The notes beneath the pieces are model-generated. The model saw only the letters and a program-made list of their open reading frames with translations, made no database searches and was not told the origin of the DNA. 64,000 nt of DNA from Spirometra erinaceieuropaei (Eukaryota > Platyhelminthes > Cestoda > Diphyllobothriidea > Diphyllobothriidae). The stretch spans positions 1,022,589 to 1,086,588 of the forward strand of contig CACRXP010000155.1 in assembly GCA_902702965.1 (NCBI GenBank). The letters run 5' to 3'. This document shows, one piece after another, positions 48,156 through 58,928 of this stretch (positions are counted from its first letter, which is position 1; each line of letters starts with the position of its first letter). The translations under genes were made by a program, and so were the position numbers.

Positions 48156-48454
48156 CTGAGAGGAGCAAAAACAGGATGCAAATTGCAGACAGTCAACAAC
48201 AAGATGCCGGAGCCCAGGTACTCTAACCCACGTAGGGTTACAGCGAGGAAACGTAGGCACATTCTACTCACGCCTTTCGCCTACCTCGTGACCTTAAAAC
48301 CAGAGAGCATAAATAACACACCGTCCCAATATGATAGCTCACAAACCCTCTCTCGCTCACCTTATCACTGCCCGCCTTTTTCCCAGGCAACTCTTGGCTT
48401 ATTTGCCGTTATCAGCCCGCCAGAAAGACTCCAAATGCACTATCGGGTCACGGT

Positions 48455-48690
48455 TCGCGCCTAGTCGGCTGCGACGGGCAGAGTCGAAAGGAAGTGGCGA
48501 CTTCAACTTGTGACTAAACGCCGGATTTGGTCGAATAACGACTAAAAATGACGCAGCGACGGCAGAACCTACAGAAACCTAAAACCAGTTTTCCATTGCG
48601 GAGTTAAATCAAGGTCGGCGGAGTTAACAGACTGTGTCGAGACAGCAGGTCGTACTAACAATTTGCTGGTGCGAGGATTGTGAACAAACG
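48455..48690 (+). repeat. Module duplicated at 52395-52620
   Basis: gtcggctgcgacgggcagagtcga..., aacgccggatttggtcgaa, ggcagaacctacagaaacctaa, acagcaggtcgtactaacaatttgctg recur in the same order at 52395-52620. The second copy has a CA microsatellite (about 52422-52440). Confidence 0.75.
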
Positions 48691-48949
48691 AAAATGTGCG
48701 TTTGTAGACTTTGACTTCCTGAAAGGGTCAAGTCAACGCTATTTGGTCTATATGTTCGTCAGCCGGGGGGCATATCGCTGTGGCCAGAGAGGATGTAACC
48801 GGGCGGTCTTCCTCGGAGCGGAAAGCTGACATAAATTGCTGAGGTGGGATATTGTAGTCGTACGACGGTCAGAATGGGCGATCCAAATGGGAGCGCCTTC
48901 GAACCTATTGACGACACCTAAACAGAAAAAACGGCTGAAAGGTGGGCTA

Positions 48950-49361
48950 GATCGCAGTTGGCAGCCAGGAATGGGGAAGCGGACGGCGACCTTAAACCTA
49001 ATCCTAACCTTAACCCTAACTTCAACCTTAAACGTTGACCGTTAACCTTAACGGCAACCCTAACCGTAGCCGAAATCGTAAACGGAAGCGTAGCCCTTAG
49101 ACATAGCCGTAACTGAAAAACCTAACTGTAATACTGAAACCTAATCGTGCGCTCAGACCATAACCGTAACCCGAAAACCTAAGCCTAAAGGCATAACCCT
49201 AAGCAGAAAATGGGAAACCATTAACCGGTACCCTAATCCTAACCTCAAACGTAAAACGGAAGCCAAAGGGGTCAGATGTGATTATGGAACCCCACAAAAT
49301 AGCCCCAGCAAACAAACCCCATAGCCACCGGTAATACGGGGCATGGCTACCAACTGCGATC
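48950..49361. repeat. Telomere-like cassette with inverted ends, copy A
   Basis: Starts gatcgcagttggcagccagg (48950-48969) and ends tggctaccaactgcgatc (49344-49361), which is the reverse complement apart from one base. Inside are degenerate cctaa units (cctaatcctaaccttaaccctaacttcaacc, caaccctaaccgtagcc) and a piece of the 26330-type repeat (cagatgtgattatggaacccc). Confidence 0.7.
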
Positions 49362-50419
49362 TAACCTACTAATCTAGAGGTGTCATCAAGATGGACTAGT
49401 TTGAATTGCCATTCCCGGCTTATTCGCCGTCATCAGTCCGTCAGGATGGCTCACCATCGGATCTTATTTTGCATCCGTATGTGCAGTAGACAAGCCCCAT
49501 TATAGCCCCTAACTTTGACCCCTAACCCCTAACAGGTACGGCTAAGAAACAAGACCTTGCCCAGCCGTACTCCAACCCACGATCAGATGGACGAGAGATG
49601 TGAAGGCGAGCTCGGGGGATCATTGAGCACGGCCTGTTGGCTGTGATCAGGAATATTCCCCTTCGTAATAGGGGTACATTACTGAGCACTATCCATTATG
49701 ACAAAAGGGCTCAATAAGTGGGCAGATAGACTATCGGCCGCGCATCTGTACACATGAAGGGCATTCGTTGAAGCCAATAAAACAGGACGCAAAGGGGAAT
49801 ATATTAGCAAAGTGTTATGTCAATCACTACTAGCGGACTGCGAGATTCCATACGTATGCATGTGAGGCGTGTAAATGCCCATGAGCTCGACTGGGGAGTA
49901 CTTTCGCCGGAGGCTTCACCCTGCTGTGTGATCTATGACAGGCAGAAATTACGAGCGAGGTGATACAAGTACCAGTAGCTGCGACCAACATTATTAGACA
50001 GCAAGCAAACTCCCTAGCGGATTCCTGTTTTCTCTTTTCACCCAGATAGGACTGTCCTTTCGCACTCGGCACACTCTGACCTCTAATGTACTCCCTATCC
50101 CTCGCCATCAGTAGGTCCTTTTCGGCCAAAGGAACGAATGGGGAAATGGCATGCATTTCAGTTCATTGGGGCTGCTACAGTCAGCCCACCTGGAAAGTCG
50201 AGAGAGAGGGAGGGAGCGTGGTCTTCAGTTCTAGGCCAACACAGACTACAAAAAGTCCAAACATTCGCCCGAGCAAAGGACATGAGAGGATAAGATCCCT
50301 GGGAGGGTGAGCCAACCGGTTGACCAAGCGTGTAATCGGGCATCAAATAGTGGAACAGCCCTCGGTTAAGGTTGCCGAGGAAATAATTGGACCCTCAGTC
50401 GAGCTGACAGGTAAATTAC

Positions 50420-50802
50420 CTACAAAAAGGCCATAATCCAAAACAGGCTTGGGCGCCTATGCTGCTGTTATCATAAAAAAAGGTTTCGCCCGCCCAACCG
50501 CACCGGATGGGTGGGTGGAGACGTCTACTAGCGAATCCAGGTAGAACGCCCAGATCAAGTGACGGCTTCAGCGACTTTCGGAGCGTCGGAGGACTTTGAT
50601 TCGTATGCGTTGGTAGGACCTGGTGAGGATCAATGGCGGCGAGAGAGAGGGGCACCCTTATGCCTGACTGTAACAGCCTGAAAACGTCTACTGCGAGACA
50701 GGCTAGGGCAGTCGAAATTTCGCATTCGATCCAGGTGTTCGGCCATGCGGCGATCGCAGCAGAGCCCGCACCCACAAAGTCTGCAGGCGTGTCTAGCCCA
50801 GC
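50420..50802 (-). CDS. Doubtful TRIP12-like exon
   Basis: Open frame with acceptor gacaatttattctctag in phase 0, which fits the end of exon 51110-51188, and donor gtaatt in phase 2, which does not fit exon 47851-48155 (phase 0). Encodes AGLDTPADFVGAGSAAIAAW, then NTWIECEISTALACLAVDVF, then a Pro/Ser-rich tail. It lies where the WWE domain should be but does not look like one. It may instead be a chance frame in GC-rich intron. Confidence 0.3.
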
Positions 50803-51109
50803 CTAGAGAATAAATTGTCAACTTATTTGCATCACTAGGACGTGTGGATGTGACATTTCCAGGGCAGAGAAGTGTCGGCGAGAAGTGGACAGAGTCCGCC
50901 TCGGGCTTGCTCTAGTTTACAGCAGAATTCGTGGCACAGGCTGACATATGCCCAGTAGGAATTCGTTCTCATTACTATTACCTCTCCGAGCAATGGCAAG
51001 GGCCGGCTGCTTGTGAACTGGTACAAACACAGGGGAGTAATACGGGTCAAGAAACAGAAAAACGAAACAGAACCGAACAAGAGGTATGAATGCAGGCAGT
51101 AAGACTTAC

Positions 51110-51188
51110 GAGTTCAGAGTGTCGATGAGTGTGCGCACTCAAAACTGCGGGTTTTGCAAAAGCCGCCGGTAGTGGAGGCATCAGTTCA
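51110..51188 (-). CDS. TRIP12: TRIP12-like 79-nt exon
   Basis: The acceptor ends cgtcgttgcttttag and the donor is gtaagt. One base plus 26 codons: ELMPPLPAAFAKPAVLSAH ... HSEL. This continues exon 51268-51671 (...LTLMNLIS) just as human [20 protein letters not shown] does. The phase fits (AG + T = Ser). Too short for ordinary open-frame searches. Only 79 bp of intron lie before it. Confidence 0.92.
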
Positions 51189-51267
51189 CTAAAAGCAACG
51201 ACGACAACAGGTTAGAACGCCTGACTGAGCGCTAAATTGTGGCTACATTTTCGCTCCGAAAACCCAC

Positions 51268-51671
51268 CTTATCAGGTTCATGAGAGTAAGGACGTTCTCC
51301 TGGCCCCTATCTTCCAGCGAGAAGGATGTGTTCGATTTGGAGGGAGTAGAGGTGGAAAGAAGGTAGTCGGACGGGGAAGTCGGCAGGCTTCCGACCTGAG
51401 AGCCAGTTGAAAAGTCCAAACTGCTTGCGGGTGGCTCACGTTCAGTGAGCAGCGTGTAGGCTGTTTCGGTCATGCCTACCGAGAGGAGGAGGAGAGAAAT
51501 GACAGCCCCCTTGAATATATGCATTTCGTGTTGTGCAGTTTTAGTGACCGAGAGACCGAAACCCAGCCGAGTCACTGTGGAAAATACCACCTCAAGAGTG
51601 GCACAAAGTTTCATGTACAACCAACCCCCGTTAAATCTCAGCATGGTGGCGACAGCAGGCAAGGCACCAGT
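51268..51671 (-). CDS. TRIP12: TRIP12-like exon: armadillo-like helices
   Basis: Starts in phase 0 after tctggtagctctag and ends in phase 2 at gtgggt. Encodes TGALPAVATMLRFNGGWLYM, then KLCATLEVVFSTVTRL, comparable with human [23 protein letters not shown]. A hydrophobic helix (AVISLLLLSVGM) and a Ser/Thr-rich insert follow, then QENVLTLMNLI, matching human PQELYELTSLI. The start is the least certain part: the acceptor tract is weak, but a stop lies just upstream and the phase fits exon 60009-60281. Confidence 0.82.
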
Positions 51672-51724
51672 CTAGAGCTACCAGAGGTGGTCGAATAGGA
51701 AATTCTTAGTTACTAATCGGTAAG

Positions 51725-52302
51725 ATCGCAGTTGGTAGCCAGGCACTGCACGTTGATACTGTCAACGTACTTACTTGTTATCAGTGAGTGTGTTTGCCTT
51801 GCCTAGGGAACTGGTTATCAGTAGGTGTGCTTCTACTGCGTGAGGTAGGTCGGCCGTTTCCGTCAGGCTGTTGGGTTTAGTGAGGGTTACGGTTAGGCGT
51901 AGGTTACGTTTTGGTATAAGGATTTGCGTTATAGGGTCCGGCTTCAGTGTTAGGGTTCACGATTATGGTTTGGCTTTAGGGCTGGGGTTTGGCTTCAGGG
52001 TTAGGGTTACCGGTTAACGATTAAGGTTGGGATTAAGGCTAGGGTTGTCCTATCACTATTTACCTCTTTCATTTTCCGCAGGCTGTGCTGTTTTCCGCGG
52101 ATTTTTTTTCAATTTCTATCATTACTCTATCTTACTAAAACTTCCCAACACTTTTTTCGTTTACTTTATTTCTTCCCCGAAACTGCGGCATTCGTCCAGC
52201 AGCACTTCCACTTACCCCACCCATATAACCCTCTTTTCCAGCATTCCAGTAAGACAGGGACCCCGCCGTCTGCCTCCCCAGTCCTGGCTACCAACTGCGA
52301 TC
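51725..52302. repeat. Telomere-like cassette with inverted ends, copy B
   Basis: The perfect 20-bp inverted ends are gatcgcagttggtagccagg (51725-51744) and cctggctaccaactgcgatc (52283-52302). The interior has ttaggg-like units from 51870 to 52050 (gggttacggttaggcg, gtgttagggttcacg, ttcagggttagggttaccgg), then unrelated T-rich sequence. The flanking sequence after the right end (taacctactaatctagaggtgtcatcaaga) is shared with copy A. Confidence 0.75.
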
Positions 52303-52620
52303 TAACCTACTAATCTAGAGGTGTCATCAAGACGGGTTAGTTTGAATTGCCATTCCCGACTTATTCGCCGTCATCAGTCCGTCAGGAAGGCTCACCATCG
52401 AGTCGGCTGCGATGAGTAAGACACACACACACACACACAGAGTCGAGCAGTGACCACTCCAGTTGGCGACTGAACGCCGGAGTTGATCAAATCGAAAACG
52501 GCGCAGTTACGGCAGAACCTATAGGAATCTAAGATCGGTCGTCCACTTTGGAGGCAAGGCAAGATCGGTGGTGTTAACAGACAGCAGGTCGTACTAACAA
52601 TTTACTGATGAGAGGGCATT
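52303..52620 (+). repeat. Modules shared with 48455-48690 and 49362-49460
   Basis: taacctactaatctagaggtgtcatcaaga...gtcatcagtccgtcagg (52303-52390) repeats 49362-49450. It is joined directly to the second module (52395-52620), which in the other copy lies about 900 bp to the left. Confidence 0.75.
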
Positions 52621-53133
52621 AGTAGCACAATTACTTTAGAAGTCGCCAACATCCTACCCGTACCGGTTGGTTATCCAGCTTGGATTAGCATACACAGAAT
52701 GGGCTGGGGTACTGTGGCCCGGTAAACAGGAACACTGACATCTCTGATGAAACCCAGCAGACGGCTACTGGAGAATGCAACCACGGGGGCCAATCACTGT
52801 GGTTCAGAATCTCAACATATGTGTTGTCAATTTGAGAAGTCTATCTTTGTCCGACAGAAAATAGTTCTGGCGACTGGCTCAATTGACACCGAGCTAAACC
52901 GTTCAAATAACCGTGAAACCGGAAAAAAAAGCTGAAACAGTGGTGGGCGCGAGACATAATCTAAAGTTAATTCATACAGCGTTGCATGACAGTCCGGCCT
53001 GAAAAACATTCGCAAATAAAATAACACGTGGCTCTTCATTAGTCTCCGATTACTACACAAAAACAGCTCATTCTTATAGTTCCTTTTTAGAAAAATGGAG
53101 TCTCCTCAGTTTAAGCATTTCCAAACATTGGCG

Positions 53134-53526
53134 GGCAACGGTAGAGCGAAGGACCCCACTTAACTGTCGGTAGACTGTGAATCGTGTCATGTGCGGATTT
53201 ATTTTGGCATCCAATTGCAGGTTCGTTGCTAATAACAATCACTTCTCATGACCGCAAACCATTACTCAAAGTCCGCTACTTTTTGAAAAGTTTGTTTTCT
53301 GTTCGTTTTTTTTCAATTAGCGCGCTCATTTCCGTTGCCACACAAAAGCGTACTATAGGAATTTCGGCATAAACTCAAACAATTCCCGTATTTTTTTGCA
53401 TTTGGTAAACTTACTGTCTGGCGTGCGGCCACACGCGTAAAACACAACACCCACAATCACCATTCTCGTATGACACGATCCACGGTCTACCGAAAGTTAA
53501 CTGACGTCCTCCACTCTACCGTTGCC
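53134..53526. mobile_element. Small MITE with GGCAACGGTAG ends, copy 1
   Basis: The left arm GGCAACGGTAGAGCGAAGGA...CGGTAGACTGTGAATCGTGTCAT is mirrored by ATGACACGATCCACGGTCTACCG...CCACTCTACCGTTGCC at the right. Arms of about 60-65 bp, AT-rich interior, no open frame. Confidence 0.75.
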
Positions 53527-54321
53527 TACTGGCGATTTCAGTTCGGATGAATATCGGTGGCTTTAGTACCTTTAGGACAGTGGTCACTACTACGACCTGC
53601 TCGTATATTTAAAAATTTGTTCGTTTTCATTTTTTTTGGTATGGACTACGACCTCCGCTTCCATAAAGCACTGGGCTACTTCTTCAACAGCCGGCACGCT
53701 TTGAAAGTTGGCTAAATAAAACCACACTTATGAAAGGACAGCCGTCGGGAGCACATTTTCGCGTAGAGGCAATTCCCTACATGCCGAACTGTTTGCCTAC
53801 TGGCGCAGAAAGGGTTGCCAACCTCACCTAATTGATGAAAACTGTCACTTAAATACGATGTTTCGAGAAAATGCATCCAGGGTGGCTGGATAAGGCCAGT
53901 ACGGCCAGCTAAATAAATAAAGTCGAGATGCCATGCCACGATTTGGTTCGACTTGTAATCCAGTTCGATTGCTGAGAAACTTGGTCAGACATGGGAATAC
54001 GGACCTCCTCCCGTCCCTCCCCCTCCCTCAGTACTATAGGTGGCCTTGTGTCTAATTCCGGTGACTCTGATTCTCGTTTCCTACCTTTAACCTTAACTCT
54101 AACACTCACTTCACATAAAAACCTCCCATCGACTTGAACGAATTCAGAGCACTGAACGGGGGATTTTTCGCCGATTAGCTACAACAAAAAATCCAAGACG
54201 AGTGGTGTCCAGGAGCTAAGGACGCAGATTATGGGTGCAAATCAAAAAAACTGATGAAACTTTCCTAGTATTTCTACCATTTGGGGTTTGGCAGGTAGAT
54301 TAGACATAACAGAGTTTATTT

Positions 54322-54741
54322 GGCAACGGTAGGGTGAATGACCCCAATTAGTTATCCGTAGACTATGGATCGTGTGCTTATGTGCGTGCTTGCGAAATCT
54401 AGTTAAGTGCTGATGACTAGCAGTTGTATCCAAGAGCGGAGGAACAAAAAACGGAGGATGAATTTAGGGAATACAGAAACATCTGCTAGGGGATAGGTTC
54501 ACTTGTTCGATGGTCAGGCGCTCATTCAAGATGGGACGCCATGGAATATCCCAGCTGGATAGCGTATCTGCATACATTCAGCATTTTACTCAGAAGTATC
54601 GTCTTTGCTACCGACAGTCCTCGGTGTTTTTTCAGCATTCCGTCCGGCGTGCAGCCCCATCCGTGAATTCCTCCTCCCCTCCATTACCACCATTCTACAG
54701 TCTACCGACAGCTAATTGGGATTCTTCACTATGCCGTTGCC
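54322..54741. mobile_element. Small MITE with GGCAACGGTAG ends, copy 2
   Basis: GGCAACGGTAGGGTGAATGACCCCAATTAG...CGTAGACTATGGATCGTG at the left, with ...TACAGTCTACCGACAGCTAATTGGG...CCGTTGCC mirrored at the right. Same family as 53134-53526. Confidence 0.7.
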
Positions 54742-56059
54742 GTAAATTTTGCCTAAAATCCTCTCTAGAGGAGGCACGGAATAACATTTTCTGGAGAGGC
54801 AGCAGGAGTTCGAATGGTCTTGAGAGTGAGACATCTCAGACGGGTGGGGGGAATGGCATGAAACAGACAAAAAGTACAAATTTCTATCCCTGACTACCAG
54901 CCACCCGTAGCAGAAAGAACACGAGTACAGTTTTTTTCTTAAAAAACGAAACTACTACCCCTACCAATTAAATCTTCGAGACAAAACGGTGGCGGTACGT
55001 GTGCAGGGACAGTGAAGAAAACGTACCCAGTTGGAGAAGCTTTACAGCTAAGTCCGGACAGCTGGAACAGATGGTTGCCAGCATGTTCGCAATGTCCTTC
55101 ACATTTGAAACGACAGGGGGCGAAGCGGATATCTGTAAAGGGTGGACAGGGGGGATGGGAAGAGGGGATTGACACAGTTAACAGACACTCTCAAGTGACT
55201 TAAAATGAAACAATATCCAGTGGGGGGTGGAGGCTAGGGTCTCCGGTCCATTGCAGTGTACCTAATTAGACGTGCTCGCAAAGCCTAAATTCGACAGGAA
55301 TCCGCAAGCAAGACATCGAAAAACATAAACATGTCTTCGCAAGCAATACTTTGAAAAGTAACTCTTGTGGTGAATACAAGGCAGGCGGCAATGTCAGGCG
55401 AATAGTAGGACTCCACGAACACAGGCCGGCTATAAATACGGATTAAATGTCAGTTAGCTAAACACTATGCCTACTGTAGTGTATTGCGTTCCTTGGCAAA
55501 GTGGAAGCACCCATAAGAACCTCCCGACAAACTCACTCCGATTCGCTGGCTGCACTCGGATTGGGATTACAGGTTAGGCTTAAGCACGGGTCTAGGGTGG
55601 GGAGTGAGTGATCAGTTCAATGTCTAAGAGCAACCTCAGCCCATCGCATACTCGTCCGTTGTACTGGGGGGAGGTGGGAGGTAGGTACACAATCCTGTCA
55701 GGATATCCTTAAAGATGCTTCTAACCCCACCCCATCCCCCAAGGTAGCAGGAAGATGACGGTGGCAGAGTCTATTGCCGGATGTCGACGCGGGTTGGATA
55801 GCAACCCCAACGTCGCGCACGCAGACTGGTCAGAGGCGACACCTGATAATACAGCATTACCATGTGAAGCTGAACTGGAAGCGAGTATGCAAAATGGTAT
55901 TTGTCTATGGGTAAAGCCGTGGCGTAGGTTGATTCGCAGGCGACTGTAACACTAACATTCGCAATTCTTCCTATGTTGGCGCCCTGTAGCAACCTGCGCT
56001 TTTTATTAAAATTGCCCTCTGAAGTTGTATCACACCTTGGCAGTAAACAGGCCGCAAAA

Positions 56060-56273
56060 GGTCATGCAAATACTAGTGTTTGGTGATGCCATACTAGCAG
56101 CACAGGTGCTGGATAAAAGCTCAGACATGCGTGTTTCACCAAGTCTGCCGCTGCATGACACAGAGGCAGTTAATGAATATTACACGGTTATTCTGTTGTG
56201 GCTGATGGACTTCGAATTTTGGTCTGCGCCTATAGACCTTGGTATAAACTGATCTACTGCAGGTTAGCAGTTA
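56060..56273 (-). repeat. R3 family fragment interrupted by the Tc1 element
   Basis: gatgccatactagcagcacaggtgctgg... is the reverse of the R3 unit. ttggtctgcgcctatagacctt...gatctactgcaggttagcag matches 31945-32000. The R3 sequence resumes at 58191 (taatttctaaggaaattaaaaagcaac). Confidence 0.7.
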
Positions 56274-56849
56274 CAGTACCTGTGCTAACTCATGAAATGC
56301 CGAGGTCAAAATTATAGTGGAAAATGTAGCGTATTTTTGGTGTCGTTATTTGTGTTTATTTAGTTGAAATAAGGACGAAAAGACCGTTTGCTGGAGAGAA
56401 AGTTTGATACGGATCTGTATATTAAATAGAAAACGGGCCGGATTTAGGCGAAATCGGAGGATTCCTGATATTCAAGCAGTTTCCTACGCTATTAAAGCTT
56501 TCGGATCGAAATTCTTTGTGTTACCTTATTAATCTGTTTAAGGAGATTAATAAAGGGACGAAAGTTTTCAATAAACTTTCGAACAAAAAGAAAAAATTAA
56601 ATTTCAATATCAAGAAAATCAGGGAAAAGCAGATAAATTATTTCTTATTGTGTTCAGGAAATAACGTGCGATTCTTTATCTAAAAATTCTATTTTACAAA
56701 TTCGTAAAGTTTTATGTTTCAAAATACCAAAATAAAAAAAGTTTATCAGTGTGATTGTTATACCAGACTGAAAATGCGTGTCGTAAACGAATATATATTG
56801 AGTTCGCGCGACATGCCGTCACTTTTCTCTACCACGCCAAACGATACCT

Positions 56850-57882
56850 ATGTCTAAACCATACTTATCCGAAGTTGACTTCCAGCGCATTCGAAAATTA
56901 GCGGCAGGGGGAATCCCGCGTGAGTCGTTAGCTAGTATTTTCAATATTAGCAAGGTCACTCTGTGGCGCATTATTAATGATAAAACGGTTCCTATAAATA
57001 AGATGGGGAGACCCAAACGGTCCACAAGTAAGCAAGACGACGATTTTATTCGTCGTACATTAAAAAAGTTTCATTACATGCCAATTGAGACCATTCAGCG
57101 GGAACATCTGCCGATGTTTTCTATGAACATCATTAGGAAAAGAATGAAGGAATTTGAACTGCAACGGCGGAAGGCCATGATTAAGCCATATTTAAGTAGA
57201 AAACTAATTAGAGAACGGCTTTTATTTGCTAAGAATTATATTGATTACAGATCTTCATTTTGGAAGGGCATTTTCTTCTGCGATGAGGTTCTATTTTTAG
57301 ACAAGCCTACGAAATCGCTCCAAACCGTCATATGTGGAAAGAACTTCCCAAGAGAACACACTACACCGACGGCAACGTTCAAGAACTGTCGGCGGATGGT
57401 GGTTTGGATGGCGATTAAATTCGGTGAGCGGCCTGTCTGGCGGTCAACATCCGACACCATCAACAGCAACGTGTTCATTGCAATTGACAAGGATGCTTTC
57501 GGCTACAACGGCATAAGTCGGCGCCGAATGGATACTGTAATTTTGCAGGACAATGCACCTGTCCACCGCTCTAAAGAGGTACGAATTTGATGCCGCTTGC
57601 AAATATAATCTGGCATTTTAGACAAAAACCACGCTCTCCGCAATTGGCCTCCAATCCATTTTCATCCCGGCCAACAGTCCCGATTTGAATCCTATCGAAA
57701 ATCTTTTTGGAATAGTCAAAAGAAACTGGCACAAAGCTAAGAAGACTCTTCCAATGCAGGAAAAATTGGATTTCATACTCAATAATTACATTTTACAATC
57801 CACCATAGATAACCTCGTCATGTCTATGTCTGACAGACTTTCTGCCGTTATTAATTCAAATGGACAATCAACAAAGTACTAA
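56850..57882 (+). CDS. Tc1-like transposase, 329 aa, split by a 43-nt intron
   Basis: Cuts and rejoins DNA at the element's inverted ends (family knowledge). Exon 1 is 56850-57578 and exon 2 is 57622-57882. The intron 57579-57621 runs gtacga...ttttag in phase 0; without splicing the frame stops at 57588-57590. An N-terminal helix-turn-helix (about residues 8-42, SEVDFQRIRKLAAGG and SKVTLWRIIND) is followed by the linker motif GRPKR. The catalytic triad is D145 (FFCDEVLF), D234 (VILQDNAPVHRS) and E269 (SPDLNPIENLFG), with exactly 34 residues between the last two after splicing, the DD34E spacing of Tc1. Length is typical for the family. The start is the first ATG with good downstream homology. 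Confidence 0.92.
57579..57621 (+). other. 43-nt intron in the transposase gene
   Basis: Begins gtacga after AAAGAG and ends ggcattttag. It contains an in-frame stop, and its removal restores the DD34E spacing. Confidence 0.8.
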
Positions 57883-58468
57883 TTTTTTGTATCTGTTTCT
57901 TTCCTTTATTATTTTGACTTTTATGCGCCCTCCTCCTTTATACGCCCTCATACGTAGCCTTTATTAACTTGGTTGTAATATAGGCGTTTCTCGAAAATGT
58001 GACTTTTGTCGAAAATTATCTATTTTTATCTCGGTAAATAATATTTTCTTAACCAAACTTTGCTTTATTTCTTTGACACATCGTTTATTTTCCGCTATCA
58101 GACTTTGGGAGACGTAGTGTTTACCGATTCTGCGTTAAAGTCGTTAACCTGTGTTAATTCGTGACATTTCATGAGTTAGCACAGGTACTGTAATTTCTAA
58201 GGAAATTAAAAAGCAACAAATCATACACATAGTCGAGATATGACCTGTGTTTTCACATGCTCTCGTGATCTAGCAGGAGTCATTCCCTCATAAACATCAC
58301 ACGGCAGCAGAATCTATCAGGAGCAACTGCGAGTTTAAGCAGGGGAACCTAAGATACCTCTACGGAAAGAAACCTGCCTGTGCATTTAAGCGGGCATATT
58401 GCATGATCGTTAGCTGTCCTTTAGGACCGAAATAGTCTCTTTGTTAAAATAGTGATTTCGCACTAGTG

Positions 58469-58928
58469 NNNNNNNNNNNNNNNNNNNNNNNNNNNNNNNN
58501 NNNNNNNNNNNNNNNNNNNNNNNNNNNNNNNNNNNNNNNNNNNNNNNNNNNNNNNNNNNNNNNNNNNNNNNNNNNNNNNNNNNNNNNNNNNNNNNNNNNN
58601 NNNNNNNNNNNNNNNNNNNNNNNNNNNNNNNNNNNNNNNNNNNNNNNNNNNNNNNNNNNNNNNNNNNNNNNNNNNNNNNNNNNNNNNNNNNNNNNNNNNN
58701 NNNNNNNNNNNNNNNNNNNNNNNNNNNNNNNNNNNNNNNNNNNNNNNNNNNNNNNNNNNNNNNNNNNNNNNNNNNNNNNNNNNNNNNNNNNNNNNNNNNN
58801 NNNNNNNNNNNNNNNNNNNNNNNNNNNNNNNNNNNNNNNNNNNNNNNNNNNNNNNNNNNNNNNNNNNNNNNNNNNNNNNNNNNNNNNNNNNNNNNNNNNN
58901 NNNNNNNNNNNNNNNNNNNNNNNNNNNN
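58469..58928. other. Assembly gap (N)
   Basis: 460 unspecified bases. All open frames here are artefacts. Confidence 0.99.

Larger units (their letters stand above)
48156..51109 (-). other. Intron region where the WWE exon is expected
   Basis: Contains duplicated modules and a telomere-like cassette (48455-49460). A doubtful exon at 50420-50802 is listed separately. No W-x-W pattern typical of a WWE domain was found in the minus-strand frames I inspected. Confidence 0.6.
56274..58190 (+). mobile_element. Tc1-like transposon, apparently complete (1917 bp)
   Basis: The two ends are a perfect 26-bp inverted repeat: CAGTACCTGTGCTAACTCAT followed by GAAATG at 56274-56299, and its complement ending at 58190. 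TA duplications lie at 56272-56273 and 58191-58192. The interior carries one transposase gene on the plus strand with no disabling change that I can see. It is inserted in an R3 repeat whose uninterrupted relative is at 31945-32025. Confidence 0.93.

Noticed and set aside
49900..50160. Minus-strand stretch reading SYWYLYHLARNF, reminiscent of the human RYWYYLYDN block
   Set aside because: The true counterpart of that block is in exon 11008-11622; no splice sites or flanking homology.
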